Source: Aliiroseovarius halocynthiae
GTDB taxonomy: Bacteria; Pseudomonadota; Alphaproteobacteria; Rhodobacterales; Rhodobacteraceae
Assembly: GCF_007004645.1 (NCBI RefSeq)
Contig: NZ_ML660019.1
Location: 62,001 to 126,000, forward strand
Reading direction: 5' to 3'
Length of the DNA: 64,000 nt
This document shows positions 35,724-42,878 of the stretch, in pieces. The position numbers and the translations under genes are program-made. The notes under the pieces were generated by a model that was given only the letters and a program-made list of their open reading frames with translations, searched no databases and had not been told where the DNA came from. Within the stretch, counting starts at the first letter, position 1. Each line of letters opens with the position of its first letter.

Positions 35724-36272
35724 TTAGCCGCCGATGGTGGCCAGATACGCAACTAAGTTGGCGCGATCTTTGTCTTTCTTCAGGCCCGAGAATGTCATCT
35801 TGTTGCCCGGTGCAAAAGCTTTCGGGTTGGCCAGCCATTCATTCAGGGCATCGATGGTCCAGGCGTCAGCGCTCATGCCAGCCAGAACATCCGAGTAGCC
35901 AAAGCCACCAACGCTGGCGATTGGGCGATCAACCAGACCGTACAGGTGCGGGCCGGTGCCATTGGCGCCGTCTTCCAGCTTGTGGCAGGCCTTGCACTTG
36001 CCCCAAACCTTTTCGCCCTTGGCGACGTCGGCTGCGGCAACCATGTCAGCGAAAGGAACGGCTTCCTCAGCTTCTTCTTCTGCGTGGCCATCATCTGCAG
36101 TCGCGATGACATAGCCTGTGGCGGCTGCGTGTGCTTCATCGCCATGGCCAGCGCCATGCCCGCCGCCGCTGGTGTTATACAGCGCGCTGCCGGCCCAGTT
36201 GCCCAGCAGGAATACCAAGAGCGTGCCAATCACAGCCGCGCTCGCTTTCGTAAAGGTCATTGTGTCGAACAT
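35724..36272 (-). CDS. membrane-anchored cytochrome c (CycM / cytochrome c_y type)
   Basis: A 182-residue class I c-type cytochrome held in the inner membrane by one N-terminal segment (about residues 8-30). After it comes a flexible His/Gly/Glu-rich linker (about 35-72) and then the haem domain. The haem motif is CKACH (Cys93-His97), and the distal methionine lies in NKMTFSGL. The N-terminus MFDTMTFTKA matches the cytochrome c_y pattern and fixes the start at 36272, not the upstream ATG. It probably carries electrons from the bc1 complex to a terminal oxidase. Confidence 0.9.
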   Translation of the reverse strand: MFDTMTFTKASAAVIGTLLVFLLGNWAGSALYNTSGGGHGAGHGDEAHAAATGYVIATADDGHAEEEAEEAVPFADMVAAADVAKGEKVWGKCKACHKLEDGANGTGPHLYGLVDRPIASVGGFGYSDVLAGMSADAWTIDALNEWLANPKAFAPGNKMTFSGLKKDKDRANLVAYLATIGG

Positions 36273-36391
36273 GTCGCGATCCGTCTCATCCAAAGTCAGA
36301 AGCCTTCTAGCCGCTTCCCTTGTGTGTTTTCAAGCGATATGACGCGCGACTAATCGTCCTTTAACGCTAACCCACAGTGAGGGTCCGCAAA

Positions 36392-37225
36392 ATGACCAGC
36401 AGAATCGCCTTTCAAGGAGAGCCCGGCGCCTATTCCCATGAGGCATGTCAGGCAGCACGTCCATATATGGAAGCCATGCCCTGCGAATCCTTTGACGAGG
36501 TCATCGCCGCGGTACGGTCGGGCAAGGCGGATCAGGCCATGCTGCCCATTGAAAATACGACCTATGGACGCGTTGCTGACATTCACCGCCTGCTTCCGGA
36601 AAGCGGGCTGCATATCCTTGACGAAGCCTTTGTGCGGGTCCGCATCAGTCTGATGGGGCTGGCAGGGGGCAAGCTTGAGGACATCAATATCGTGCGTGCG
36701 CATCCGGTGTTGCTGCCTCAGTCTGCGAGTTTTCTGAAATTACACGGAATTCGCGGCATCTCGGCTGCGGATAGTGCGGGGGCGGCGGCCAAATTGGCGA
36801 AAACCAAAACCCCGGGCGAAGGCGTTCTGGCCTCGGCTTTGGCGGCGGAAATCTATGGCTTGGATCTGTTGGCCGAGGATGTCGAAGATCACGGCCACAA
36901 CACCACGCGGTTTGTCATTATGGGGCGCGAACCGAATTTGGAACGCCGTGGTGAACACGGTATGATCACCACTTTCGTATTCGAAGTCCGCAACATTCCC
37001 GCCGCGTTGTATAAAGCGATGGGCGGCTTTGCCACCAACGGTGTGAACATGACCAAGCTGGAAAGCTATATGGTGGATGGCTCGTTCAATGCGACGCGCT
37101 TTTATGCAGACATTGAAGGCCATCCAGATGACCGGGGCGTGCAATTGGCGCTTGAGGAGTTGGCATACTTCACTTCGACACTGGAAATTTTGGGGGTCTA
37201 TCCCCGCGATCCTGCCCGCGACTAA
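36392..37225 (+). CDS. pheA: prephenate dehydratase
   Basis: A 277-residue cytosolic enzyme turning prephenate into phenylpyruvate for phenylalanine synthesis, without a fused chorismate mutase. The catalytic domain (about 1-185) includes GEPGAYSH, PIENTTYGRV and the TTRF active-site motif. The C-terminal ACT domain (about 195-275) would sense phenylalanine. Its usual ESRP and GALV elements read ESYM and AALY here. ATG 36392 is preferred; a GTG five codons earlier is in frame. It is transcribed alone, divergent from the cytochrome gene. Confidence 0.95.
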   Translation: MTSRIAFQGEPGAYSHEACQAARPYMEAMPCESFDEVIAAVRSGKADQAMLPIENTTYGRVADIHRLLPESGLHILDEAFVRVRISLMGLAGGKLEDINIVRAHPVLLPQSASFLKLHGIRGISAADSAGAAAKLAKTKTPGEGVLASALAAEIYGLDLLAEDVEDHGHNTTRFVIMGREPNLERRGEHGMITTFVFEVRNIPAALYKAMGGFATNGVNMTKLESYMVDGSFNATRFYADIEGHPDDRGVQLALEELAYFTSTLEILGVYPRDPARD

Positions 37226-37244
37226 TTGGTCTTTGCAGCCTAGA

Positions 37245-37706
37245 TTAGGTGCGATAGCGCGCCTCGATCAACGATGCGTAGTCAGCAATTCGCTTTTTGA
37301 AGCGCTTCATCATTGTTGAACGCGCCAGCTTGAGCGATTGTAAAAGCAAGCGCGCAGGAATGGTTTTGGGGCGCATGTCGATGCTGATCTCCAAGCGTGT
37401 TCGGGTGCGCGACAGCGCCACCAAAGTGACATTCACTTCGGCGGTTAGGCCAGCAATCTTGGACCATACTTGCAGATGGTTTGGACGGTCGAACTCTTCA
37501 AGCTTGATATCAGCGACCCGCTGACGCCCACGATACGAAAATTTGGCTTGCCACCCCATGCCTGGACCCGGCTGCACCATTGTATCTGTGCGCGCAACCT
37601 CGGCCCCGCGGCGTAGTGCAGCCAGTACGAAACCCTCGAAATCTGTGACGGCCTCGAATACTTGGTCGATGGTTGCTTCAATGTCCTCGTGAGTCTTGAT
37701 CTTCAT
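37245..37706 (-). CDS. SRPBCC family protein
   Basis: A 153-residue helix-grip protein of the START/Bet v1 superfamily. It begins MKIKTHEDIEATIDQVFEAVTD, the common start of polyketide-cyclase-like SRPBCC proteins, and continues with alternating beta strands and a C-terminal helix (SLKLARSTMMKRFKKRIADYA). Such barrels bind hydrophobic ligands; neither ligand nor partner is evident. A clear AGGAG precedes the ATG. It lies downstream of the NudC gene on the same strand with a 40-base gap. Confidence 0.8.
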   Translation of the reverse strand: MKIKTHEDIEATIDQVFEAVTDFEGFVLAALRRGAEVARTDTMVQPGPGMGWQAKFSYRGRQRVADIKLEEFDRPNHLQVWSKIAGLTAEVNVTLVALSRTRTRLEISIDMRPKTIPARLLLQSLKLARSTMMKRFKKRIADYASLIEARYRT

Positions 37707-37745
37707 CGACCGCTCCTGTTCTTAAGCCTGTCCATGAAAATGCTG

Positions 37746-38708
37746 TTAGTCCAGCCGATCTGCAAGCCAGTTCTGCATCAGAAAATGTGCAATTGCGCCT
37801 TTTCGGGCGGGTTTGATCTTAGGATTGCGACCAGAGAAGATATCCAGCATATCTTCGCGCGTGATCCAAAGGGCATCTGACAGCTCGGTCGGGTCCAGTT
37901 TGATTTCGGTGGACGTGGCGTGCCCCCAGGTGCCAATCATCAGGGATGAGGGATATGGCCAGGGCTGTGAGGCAAGATATCCGACTGGGCCAACGGTGAC
38001 GCCAACCTCCTCAAGCACTTCGCGCCGCGTGGCGGTTTCGATGGTTTCGCCGGGTTCGACGAACCCAGCAAGCAATGAATACATGTCGTCGGGCCAGCCA
38101 ACCCCACGCCCAACAAGAACCGAGTTGCCATGGGTGATCAGCATGATCACGACTGGATCTGTGCGTGGAAAATGCGACCGCCCGCAGGCATCGCAATCTC
38201 GCTGCCACCCCGCCATGGACACGTGGGTTCTAGCGCCGCAATTGGCGCAAAAGCCATGAATGCGGTGCCATTCCAGAATAGAGCGTGCCGTTGCTGCCAC
38301 CTCGGCTTCATTCGGGGTCAGTCCAGCCATGGTGGCGCGTAGCTCGAAAAAGCCCCTATCCTCAGGCAGGTCGGGATGGCACTGAATGCTATTGTCTAAG
38401 AATTGTGCTGTGTCGGGCAGATTGTCCTGAGGCTCCCATTCGGACACATCCAGGGCAAACAGCGGGGTGCCGTCTTGCAGTCCCAGATATACCTGAGACG
38501 CCGTCGCAAAGTCGGCGGGCAGCGTGTCTTGGGACAAATAACTCAAATCCCAGCCGTCCGCAGCGGGCTGCATCAGGATCTTTCCCTGCCACAGCGGCAA
38601 AAGCTTTGCGTTTTTTGTCAATACCGCCTGCGTTTCGGTATTCCCACGGCTTTCTGCATCTCGATTCAACGAGCCGGCGGCAAAGGTGACCTGTTCGGCG
38701 ATTTTCAT
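37746..38708 (-). CDS. nudC: NAD(+) diphosphatase NudC
   Basis: A 320-residue cytosolic Nudix hydrolase splitting NAD(H), and in known homologues also removing NAD caps from RNA. A zinc ribbon (CANCG ... CDACG) precedes the Nudix box GFVEPGETIETATRREVLEEVGV, with the diagnostic SQPWPYPSS downstream. The ATG at 38708 is chosen because AGGA lies in front and the protein then begins MKIAEQVTF. The frame extends eleven more codons upstream without a good signal. It probably forms a unit with the SRPBCC gene. Confidence 0.93.
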   Translation of the reverse strand: MKIAEQVTFAAGSLNRDAESRGNTETQAVLTKNAKLLPLWQGKILMQPAADGWDLSYLSQDTLPADFATASQVYLGLQDGTPLFALDVSEWEPQDNLPDTAQFLDNSIQCHPDLPEDRGFFELRATMAGLTPNEAEVAATARSILEWHRIHGFCANCGARTHVSMAGWQRDCDACGRSHFPRTDPVVIMLITHGNSVLVGRGVGWPDDMYSLLAGFVEPGETIETATRREVLEEVGVTVGPVGYLASQPWPYPSSLMIGTWGHATSTEIKLDPTELSDALWITREDMLDIFSGRNPKIKPARKGAIAHFLMQNWLADRLD

Positions 38709-38908
38709 TGGCTGATCCTGCTTTGGTTTGGCGCTGCACACGCTAACAGAGGCCGTGGAGCTGTCCAGAACGCATTTTTTTCAGGAGCTTGCCGTTATCG
38801 GGCCATTAAAATGACATCATGCAACAGTAGGTAGAGTTTAGTTGGGAATTTGTAGCTGAAAACGGGTGAAACCTGCGGTCGGCTACGGGGAAAAGAAGAT
38901 GGTAGGGG

Positions 38909-40747
38909 ATGAGACACTTCCTTCAAGAGCGCACATTGGGGCCATGTGTGCGCGTGAATTTGCGGATCTTGGCTACGACAGATCTGCACATGAATATCTT
39001 GCCCTATGACTACCACACTGATCGTTCAGTCGACGGTTGGGGACTATCTCGGACGGCTGATCTGATTGATGCCGCGCGCAAAGAGGCATCGAACGTCATT
39101 CTGCTGGATAACGGAGATTGCCTGTTCGGGTCGGCGCTTGGCGAAGGTGGATCATCGGATGCGAATGAGGGGACGCATCCGATGATCCATGCCATGAACC
39201 ATTTGAATTATGATGCCATGAATCTTGGCAATCATGATTTTGATCAGGGTCGCGACACATTGTTTCGGGCCATCGAACCAGCAGGTTTTCCGGTTTTGAC
39301 GGCAAATGCTGATTTGCCGGACACTGCAGAACGGGCCGGGGTTCAACCTTATGTTTTGTTACGCCGTCAGGTTCAGGATGACTGTGGCGAGCGGCACGAG
39401 TTAACCATTGGCGTGATTGGCTTCTTGCCTCCGAACTCGCTGCATCAGGCGCAGATTCGTACCTCGGATATTCTCGAGGCGGCGCATCGCTACGTGCCGC
39501 AGATGCGTGAAGAAGGCGCAGATGTGATTGTTGCATTGGCCCATAGCGGTATGGGTGACGAAGCGCACTCTCCTGATATGGAAAATGTTCTGAAGCCCCT
39601 GTCTCAGGTTGCGGGTATTGATGCTTTGATCGGCGGCCATACACATCAGATCTATCCAGCGTCATGTGCCCGGAAAGGAGGGCTTCTGAACGGTATTCCT
39701 ACGGTGATGCCAGGCTTTTGGGGGTCGCATTTGGGTGTGATCGATTTGGCCGTAGACCGGAGCGAGGGTCAGTGGTCCGTGTCTCATGGATTTGGCAACC
39801 TACGGGCCGTCAGTCCAAGGCGGAAAGATGAGGTCCCGGCGACAGATGCGCTCGAAAGTCTGTTCGCAGACCTTCACGATCGCACACGCGAGGCGATGAA
39901 AGAGCGGGTTGGAGAGGCGATCCAGCCCTTGAATAACTATTTCAATTTGGTTGGCGCAGATAGTGCCACGCAGATAGTGCAACATGCCATGCTGGATCAC
40001 GCACGTATGTGCCAAGAGGCGCTCGGCCTGGAAGATCTTCCAATACTGGCCGCCAGTGCGGCATTCAAATCCGGTGGTTTCGGCGGCCCTGACTACTACA
40101 CTGCGCTTCCCGCCGGGCCACTGACCCAGCGATCCTTATCGGACCTCTATATGTTCCCCAATAGTTTCGCGCTGATGCGCGTGACGGGCGCGTTTTTGCG
40201 TAACTGGCTGGAGCGGTCATGTAGTATCTTCAATCAAGTCTTGCCGGGCCAGAAAGCCGTTCAGTTGAAGGATGATGGCGTGCCTGGCTACATTCACGAA
40301 TGCGTGTTGGGTCTGACCTATGAGGTCGACCTGACCCAACCCGCACGGTTCTCCCCGGCGGGTGAGATACAGTTTCGCGACGCAAGCCGCGTATGTGCAC
40401 TTCGACATAACGGCCGACCTGTCTATGATGACGATTGCTTTCTTATGGCGACGACCGACTATCGTGTTCTAGGTGGCGGAAATTATCCAATCCCCGATCA
40501 AAACGACATTATTCCGGTGGCACCGATCGAAATCCGCGACCTGCTAGCGGACTATGTTGCCAATCAACACCGGGTGGATTTCGATACATCTCCGTTGTGG
40601 CGGTTCCAGCCGATCAAGGATGCGTCAGTCTGGTTCAGATCGTCTCCGGAAGGTCGCTATGTGCTGCCTGACTATCCATGGTTGGATGTGGACGTGCTCC
40701 AGTGCCGCGACTCGCGTGGATTTACCTGCTACGAGTTACCGCTCTGA
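38909..40747 (+). CDS. 2',3'-cyclic-nucleotide 2'-phosphodiesterase/3'-nucleotidase family protein without signal peptide
   Basis: A 612-residue CpdB/UshA-family metallophosphoesterase. The N-terminal domain has dimetal ligands in TTDLHMN (about 23-29), DNGDCLFG, GNHDFDQG, ALAHSGMGDE and GGHTHQIYP; the C-terminal 5'-nucleotidase domain follows from about 330. Classical CpdB is periplasmic, but no signal peptide is seen here. An in-frame stop just before the ATG rules out a longer start, and an internal GTG at about 38951 would shorten it further. It may act inside the cell or be exported another way. Base use is less GC-rich than its neighbours. Confidence 0.85.
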   Translation: MRHFLQERTLGPCVRVNLRILATTDLHMNILPYDYHTDRSVDGWGLSRTADLIDAARKEASNVILLDNGDCLFGSALGEGGSSDANEGTHPMIHAMNHLNYDAMNLGNHDFDQGRDTLFRAIEPAGFPVLTANADLPDTAERAGVQPYVLLRRQVQDDCGERHELTIGVIGFLPPNSLHQAQIRTSDILEAAHRYVPQMREEGADVIVALAHSGMGDEAHSPDMENVLKPLSQVAGIDALIGGHTHQIYPASCARKGGLLNGIPTVMPGFWGSHLGVIDLAVDRSEGQWSVSHGFGNLRAVSPRRKDEVPATDALESLFADLHDRTREAMKERVGEAIQPLNNYFNLVGADSATQIVQHAMLDHARMCQEALGLEDLPILAASAAFKSGGFGGPDYYTALPAGPLTQRSLSDLYMFPNSFALMRVTGAFLRNWLERSCSIFNQVLPGQKAVQLKDDGVPGYIHECVLGLTYEVDLTQPARFSPAGEIQFRDASRVCALRHNGRPVYDDDCFLMATTDYRVLGGGNYPIPDQNDIIPVAPIEIRDLLADYVANQHRVDFDTSPLWRFQPIKDASVWFRSSPEGRYVLPDYPWLDVDVLQCRDSRGFTCYELPL

Positions 40748-40782
40748 GGCTTGCATCCCCGTACGCAGCCTCATATATGAGG

Positions 40783-40881
40783 GGCGAGAGGTTGGCGCGG
40801 GTAGGCGCCTCGCCAATCTGGTCAGGTCCGGAAGGAAGCAGCCACAACGAGCCCCGTCTGGGTCGTGTTCAGCCTCTCACC
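40783..40881 (+). ncRNA. ffs: signal recognition particle RNA (4.5S-type, small bacterial)
   Basis: The segment has the universally conserved apical loop of SRP RNA: GTCAGGTCCGGAAGGAAGCA followed by GCCACAACGAGCCC. The ends pair as GGCGAGAGG with CCTCTCACC, giving a rod-like molecule of about 99 bases. It binds Ffh and guides inner-membrane proteins to the translocon. It lies 36 bases after the CpdB-like gene. The exact ends are estimated from pairing. Confidence 0.95.
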
Positions 40882-40883
40882 AA

Positions 40884-40933
40884 GGTTCAAATCCACAGGA
40901 TTTGAACCCCCGGCAGGCGAAACTTGTTTCGCC
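40884..40933 (+). other. two tandem perfect hairpins after ffs
   Basis: First hairpin: GGTTCAAATCC (40884-40894), loop ACA, GGATTTGAACC (40898-40908), eleven base pairs. Second: GGCGAAAC (40916-40923), loop TT, GTTTCGCC (40926-40933), eight pairs, itself enclosed by CCCC/GGGG. The first arms resemble a tRNA T-arm, but no acceptor, D or anticodon arm surrounds them, so no tRNA is present. No T run follows either hairpin, so a simple terminator is unlikely. They may process or cap the 3' end of SRP RNA; this is inference. Confidence 0.6.
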
Positions 40934-41039
40934 GAGAGGGGTAAAACGTCTCCGACGCGCGAAACACCGTTTCCGATGTCGGATCCAAGCCCGCGCGGCG
41001 ATCCCTTACATCCGCCACGCAACTGAACGGAGGGATTTT

Positions 41040-41087
41040 ATGAGTGTCGTCACCGCCTTTCAGGCAGGTTGTCGCCCGTCGGAGTGA
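41040..41087 (+). CDS. candidate 15-codon leader peptide ORF before rsgA
   Basis: ATG 41040 lies five bases after GGAGGG (41029-41034), one of the best ribosome sites in the window. It opens a 15-codon frame, MSVVTAFQAGCRPSE, ending at TGA 41085. The frame runs through the 5' arms of both helices of the pseudoknot at 41059-41139, so ribosomes on it would melt the structure. No run of a single amino acid is present that would mark a classical attenuator. It could also be a real short peptide. Function unknown. Confidence 0.5.
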   Translation: MSVVTAFQAGCRPSE

Positions 41088-41139
41088 TCCGGCCCTGCCT
41101 GAACCCATGCACCCAACGCCGCGCCTGCGCGACGGGTGA
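41059..41139 (+). promoter_or_regulatory. candidate H-type RNA pseudoknot upstream of rsgA
   Basis: Helix 1 pairs TTCAGGCAGG (41059-41068) with CCTGCCTGAA (41094-41103), ten perfect pairs. Helix 2 pairs TCGCCCGTCG (41072-41081) with CGACGGGTGA (41130-41139), ten pairs including one G-U. The 5' arm of helix 2 lies in the loop of helix 1 and its partner outside, which is an H-type pseudoknot. It ends 26 bases before the rsgA start and overlaps the short ORF. I know no described family with this form. A regulatory role is inferred. Confidence 0.6.
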
Positions 41140-41165
41140 TCCTTTGTGCTAAATCAGGCAGATCA

Positions 41166-42197
41166 ATGACATTGACACTTATGGACCTTGGATGGTCCGC
41201 ATCCTTCGAACAGGCGCGCGCCGAACACCCGGGCGCGCTGACCCCTTACCGACTGACCGAAATCCACCGCGCGCAGATGAATGCGCTTGGCGCAGATGGA
41301 CCCGTGGTTCTGACCACGCCGAAGTTCTCGGCGGGTGAGCTTGCCGTGGGGGACTGGGTTCTGGCGGACCCGGAAATGCGCATTCAGCATATCCTTGAAC
41401 GCCGGTCGTTGCTTCAGCGACGTGGCGCGGGGACTGATGCGCATGTGCAGCTGATTGCGGCGAATGTGGATACGTTGTTCATCGTGACTTCGTGCAATGA
41501 TGACTTCAACATCGCGCGGCTGGAACGTTTTTTGGCGCTCGCGCACGAGGCCGGGTGCTATCCGGTTCTTGTGCTGACCAAAGCAGACATGTGCGAAGAC
41601 CCGCGCGAATATGAGCGCGAGGCGCAGGTGTTGGATCCGATGCTGACGATCCTGACGGTGAACGCACGTGACCCTGAAAGCGCGGCCGAGGTCGCGGCAT
41701 GGTGCAAATCACCGCAAACCGCTGCCTTTATTGGCTCGTCCGGTGTTGGGAAAACCACCCTGACAAACGCGCTGACTGGCGGGGATGCAGCGACCGGAGC
41801 GATCCGCGAGGATGACGCCAGAGGGCGTCACGTGACCACCGCGCGGTCCATGCGGCCGATGTTGAAGGGCGGCTGGATCATCGATATGCCGGGCATGCGC
41901 GCGTTGCGTTTGATCGATACGCGCGAAGGGATCGACAACGTGTTTGACGACCTGGCCGAACTGGAAGCGAAGTGTCGGTTTTCCGACTGCGCCCATGAAA
42001 GCGAGCCGGGCTGCGCTGTGCAGGCCGCCATCGCGGCAGGGGATCTGGATCTGGAACGTCTGGACCGCTGGTTGAAGCTGCGCAAGGGCGAGAAGAAGAA
42101 CTCGGAAACTGTGGCGCAGTCGCGGTCGCGGGAAAAGAAGTTCTCGAAGATGGTGAAAGGTGTCGTAAAGGGCGCAAAGCACCGCAAGGGTCGGTAG
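41166..42197 (+). CDS. rsgA: ribosome small subunit-dependent GTPase A
   Basis: A 343-residue circularly permuted GTPase that acts late in 30S ribosome assembly. The motif order is permuted as expected: G4 LTKAD (about 139-143), then G1 GSSGVGKTT (about 191-199), then G3 DMPG (about 240-243). An OB-like N-terminus and a C-terminal zinc site (CRFSDCAHESEPGC) complete it. The basic tail (KKNSETVAQSRSREKKF ...) is typical. ATG 41166 is used as start because GTG 41136 lies inside the pseudoknot stem. The stop codon abuts repeat copy 4. Confidence 0.95.
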   Translation: MTLTLMDLGWSASFEQARAEHPGALTPYRLTEIHRAQMNALGADGPVVLTTPKFSAGELAVGDWVLADPEMRIQHILERRSLLQRRGAGTDAHVQLIAANVDTLFIVTSCNDDFNIARLERFLALAHEAGCYPVLVLTKADMCEDPREYEREAQVLDPMLTILTVNARDPESAAEVAAWCKSPQTAAFIGSSGVGKTTLTNALTGGDAATGAIREDDARGRHVTTARSMRPMLKGGWIIDMPGMRALRLIDTREGIDNVFDDLAELEAKCRFSDCAHESEPGCAVQAAIAAGDLDLERLDRWLKLRKGEKKNSETVAQSRSREKKFSKMVKGVVKGAKHRKGR

Positions 42198-42270
42198 CTC
42201 GCTTCGCGAGCCTGAGGGGCGTTGCCCCAGAGGGAAAGCGGGTGCTTTCCCTCTTCCCCAGGATATTTGT
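42197..42270 (+). repeat. dispersed multi-hairpin repeat, copy 4 (after rsgA), variant
   Basis: Starting at the last base of the rsgA stop: GCTCGC-TTC-GCGAGC, then GGGGC-GTT-GCCCC. An eleven-pair hairpin AGAGGGAAAGC-GGGT-GCTTTCCCTCT (42229-42254) follows, and then CCCCAGGATATTT. The first two hairpins and the tail match the copies at 20591, 24584 and 62808. The third hairpin has a different sequence but still pairs perfectly. Confidence 0.8.
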
Positions 42271-42284
42271 CACAAGAAAAAGGG

Positions 42285-42770
42285 TTAGGGGCCGCTGGCC
42301 CACTGGAATTGCGCGTCTGTTTCAACCGCGCAGGGGCGGGCATTGCGCAGGCGTGCCAATGCCGTGGTCGGATCTTCACCAATCTCGGCCAGCATGCGCA
42401 ACAGCATCATGCCGGACCGTCCGCAACCACCTTTGCAGTGGGCCAGTACCTTGCCGCCGCCAGCGAGGATGTCGTGAGCTTTGGGTGAAATCGCCTGCCA
42501 GTTTGTGATGATCTTGGCCGTGGGCGCGCCGAAATCTTGGATCGGCAGGTGGTGCCAAATGATATTTTCGCGTTCCAGGTCTTCGCCCAGATCAGAGGCG
42601 CCAAAGCTGCCCATTTCACGCGCGGTGGTCATGCTAAGGACCATGTCAGGCGCCCACTGGATCAACGTCTGCACGTCTTCGCGGTAATCTCCGCTGCGGC
42701 CGGGTAGAGGGCAGATGCCTAGCGTGCCGTTGCCTGCCTGCAGACTTGCGATCGGGAAAAGTGGTTCCAT
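42285..42770 (-). CDS. protein tyrosine / dual-specificity phosphatase-like protein
   Basis: A 161-residue protein with the cysteine phosphatase loop HCKGGCGRSG (Cys112, Arg118) and a plausible general acid Asp79 in LPIQDFGAP. It fits the small cyclin-phosphatase/DSP-like fold. Known members remove phosphate from phosphotyrosine or phospho-sugars; the substrate here is unknown. ATG 42770 is the best start. The open frame continues far upstream, but only as a shadow of dnaX. It lies between rsgA (convergent) and dnaX (divergent) and separates dnaX from the ffs region. Confidence 0.82.
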   Translation of the reverse strand: MEPLFPIASLQAGNGTLGICPLPGRSGDYREDVQTLIQWAPDMVLSMTTAREMGSFGASDLGEDLERENIIWHHLPIQDFGAPTAKIITNWQAISPKAHDILAGGGKVLAHCKGGCGRSGMMLLRMLAEIGEDPTTALARLRNARPCAVETDAQFQWASGP

Positions 42771-42878
42771 GGGATTGGCGTAGCATGCGGAATACCAATC
42801 GCCAATTGGCTTTCGGTGGACGGGGCGGCTTTGGCCGCATAGTCTAGCCCGGATACGAATCCGGCCCGAAGGCAATCC

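Larger units (their letters stand above)
40934..41165 (+). other. structured leader between ffs hairpins and rsgA
   Basis: The whole 418-base gap between the CpdB-like gene and rsgA holds ffs, the tandem hairpins and then this leader. From 41029 it contains a strong ribosome site, a 15-codon ORF and two interleaved helices described separately. The part 40934-41020 contains shorter GC-rich inverted pieces but no clear gene. The promoter for rsgA is probably here. Confidence 0.5.

Noticed and set aside
40884-40908. tRNA gene near ffs
   Set aside because: Only a T-arm-like inverted repeat is present. Acceptor, D and anticodon arms are missing on both strands.
41040-41139. tmRNA, because of a short ORF and pseudoknot
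   Set aside because: There is no tRNA-Ala-like end, the ORF has its own ATG and ribosome site, and the peptide does not resemble a degradation tag.
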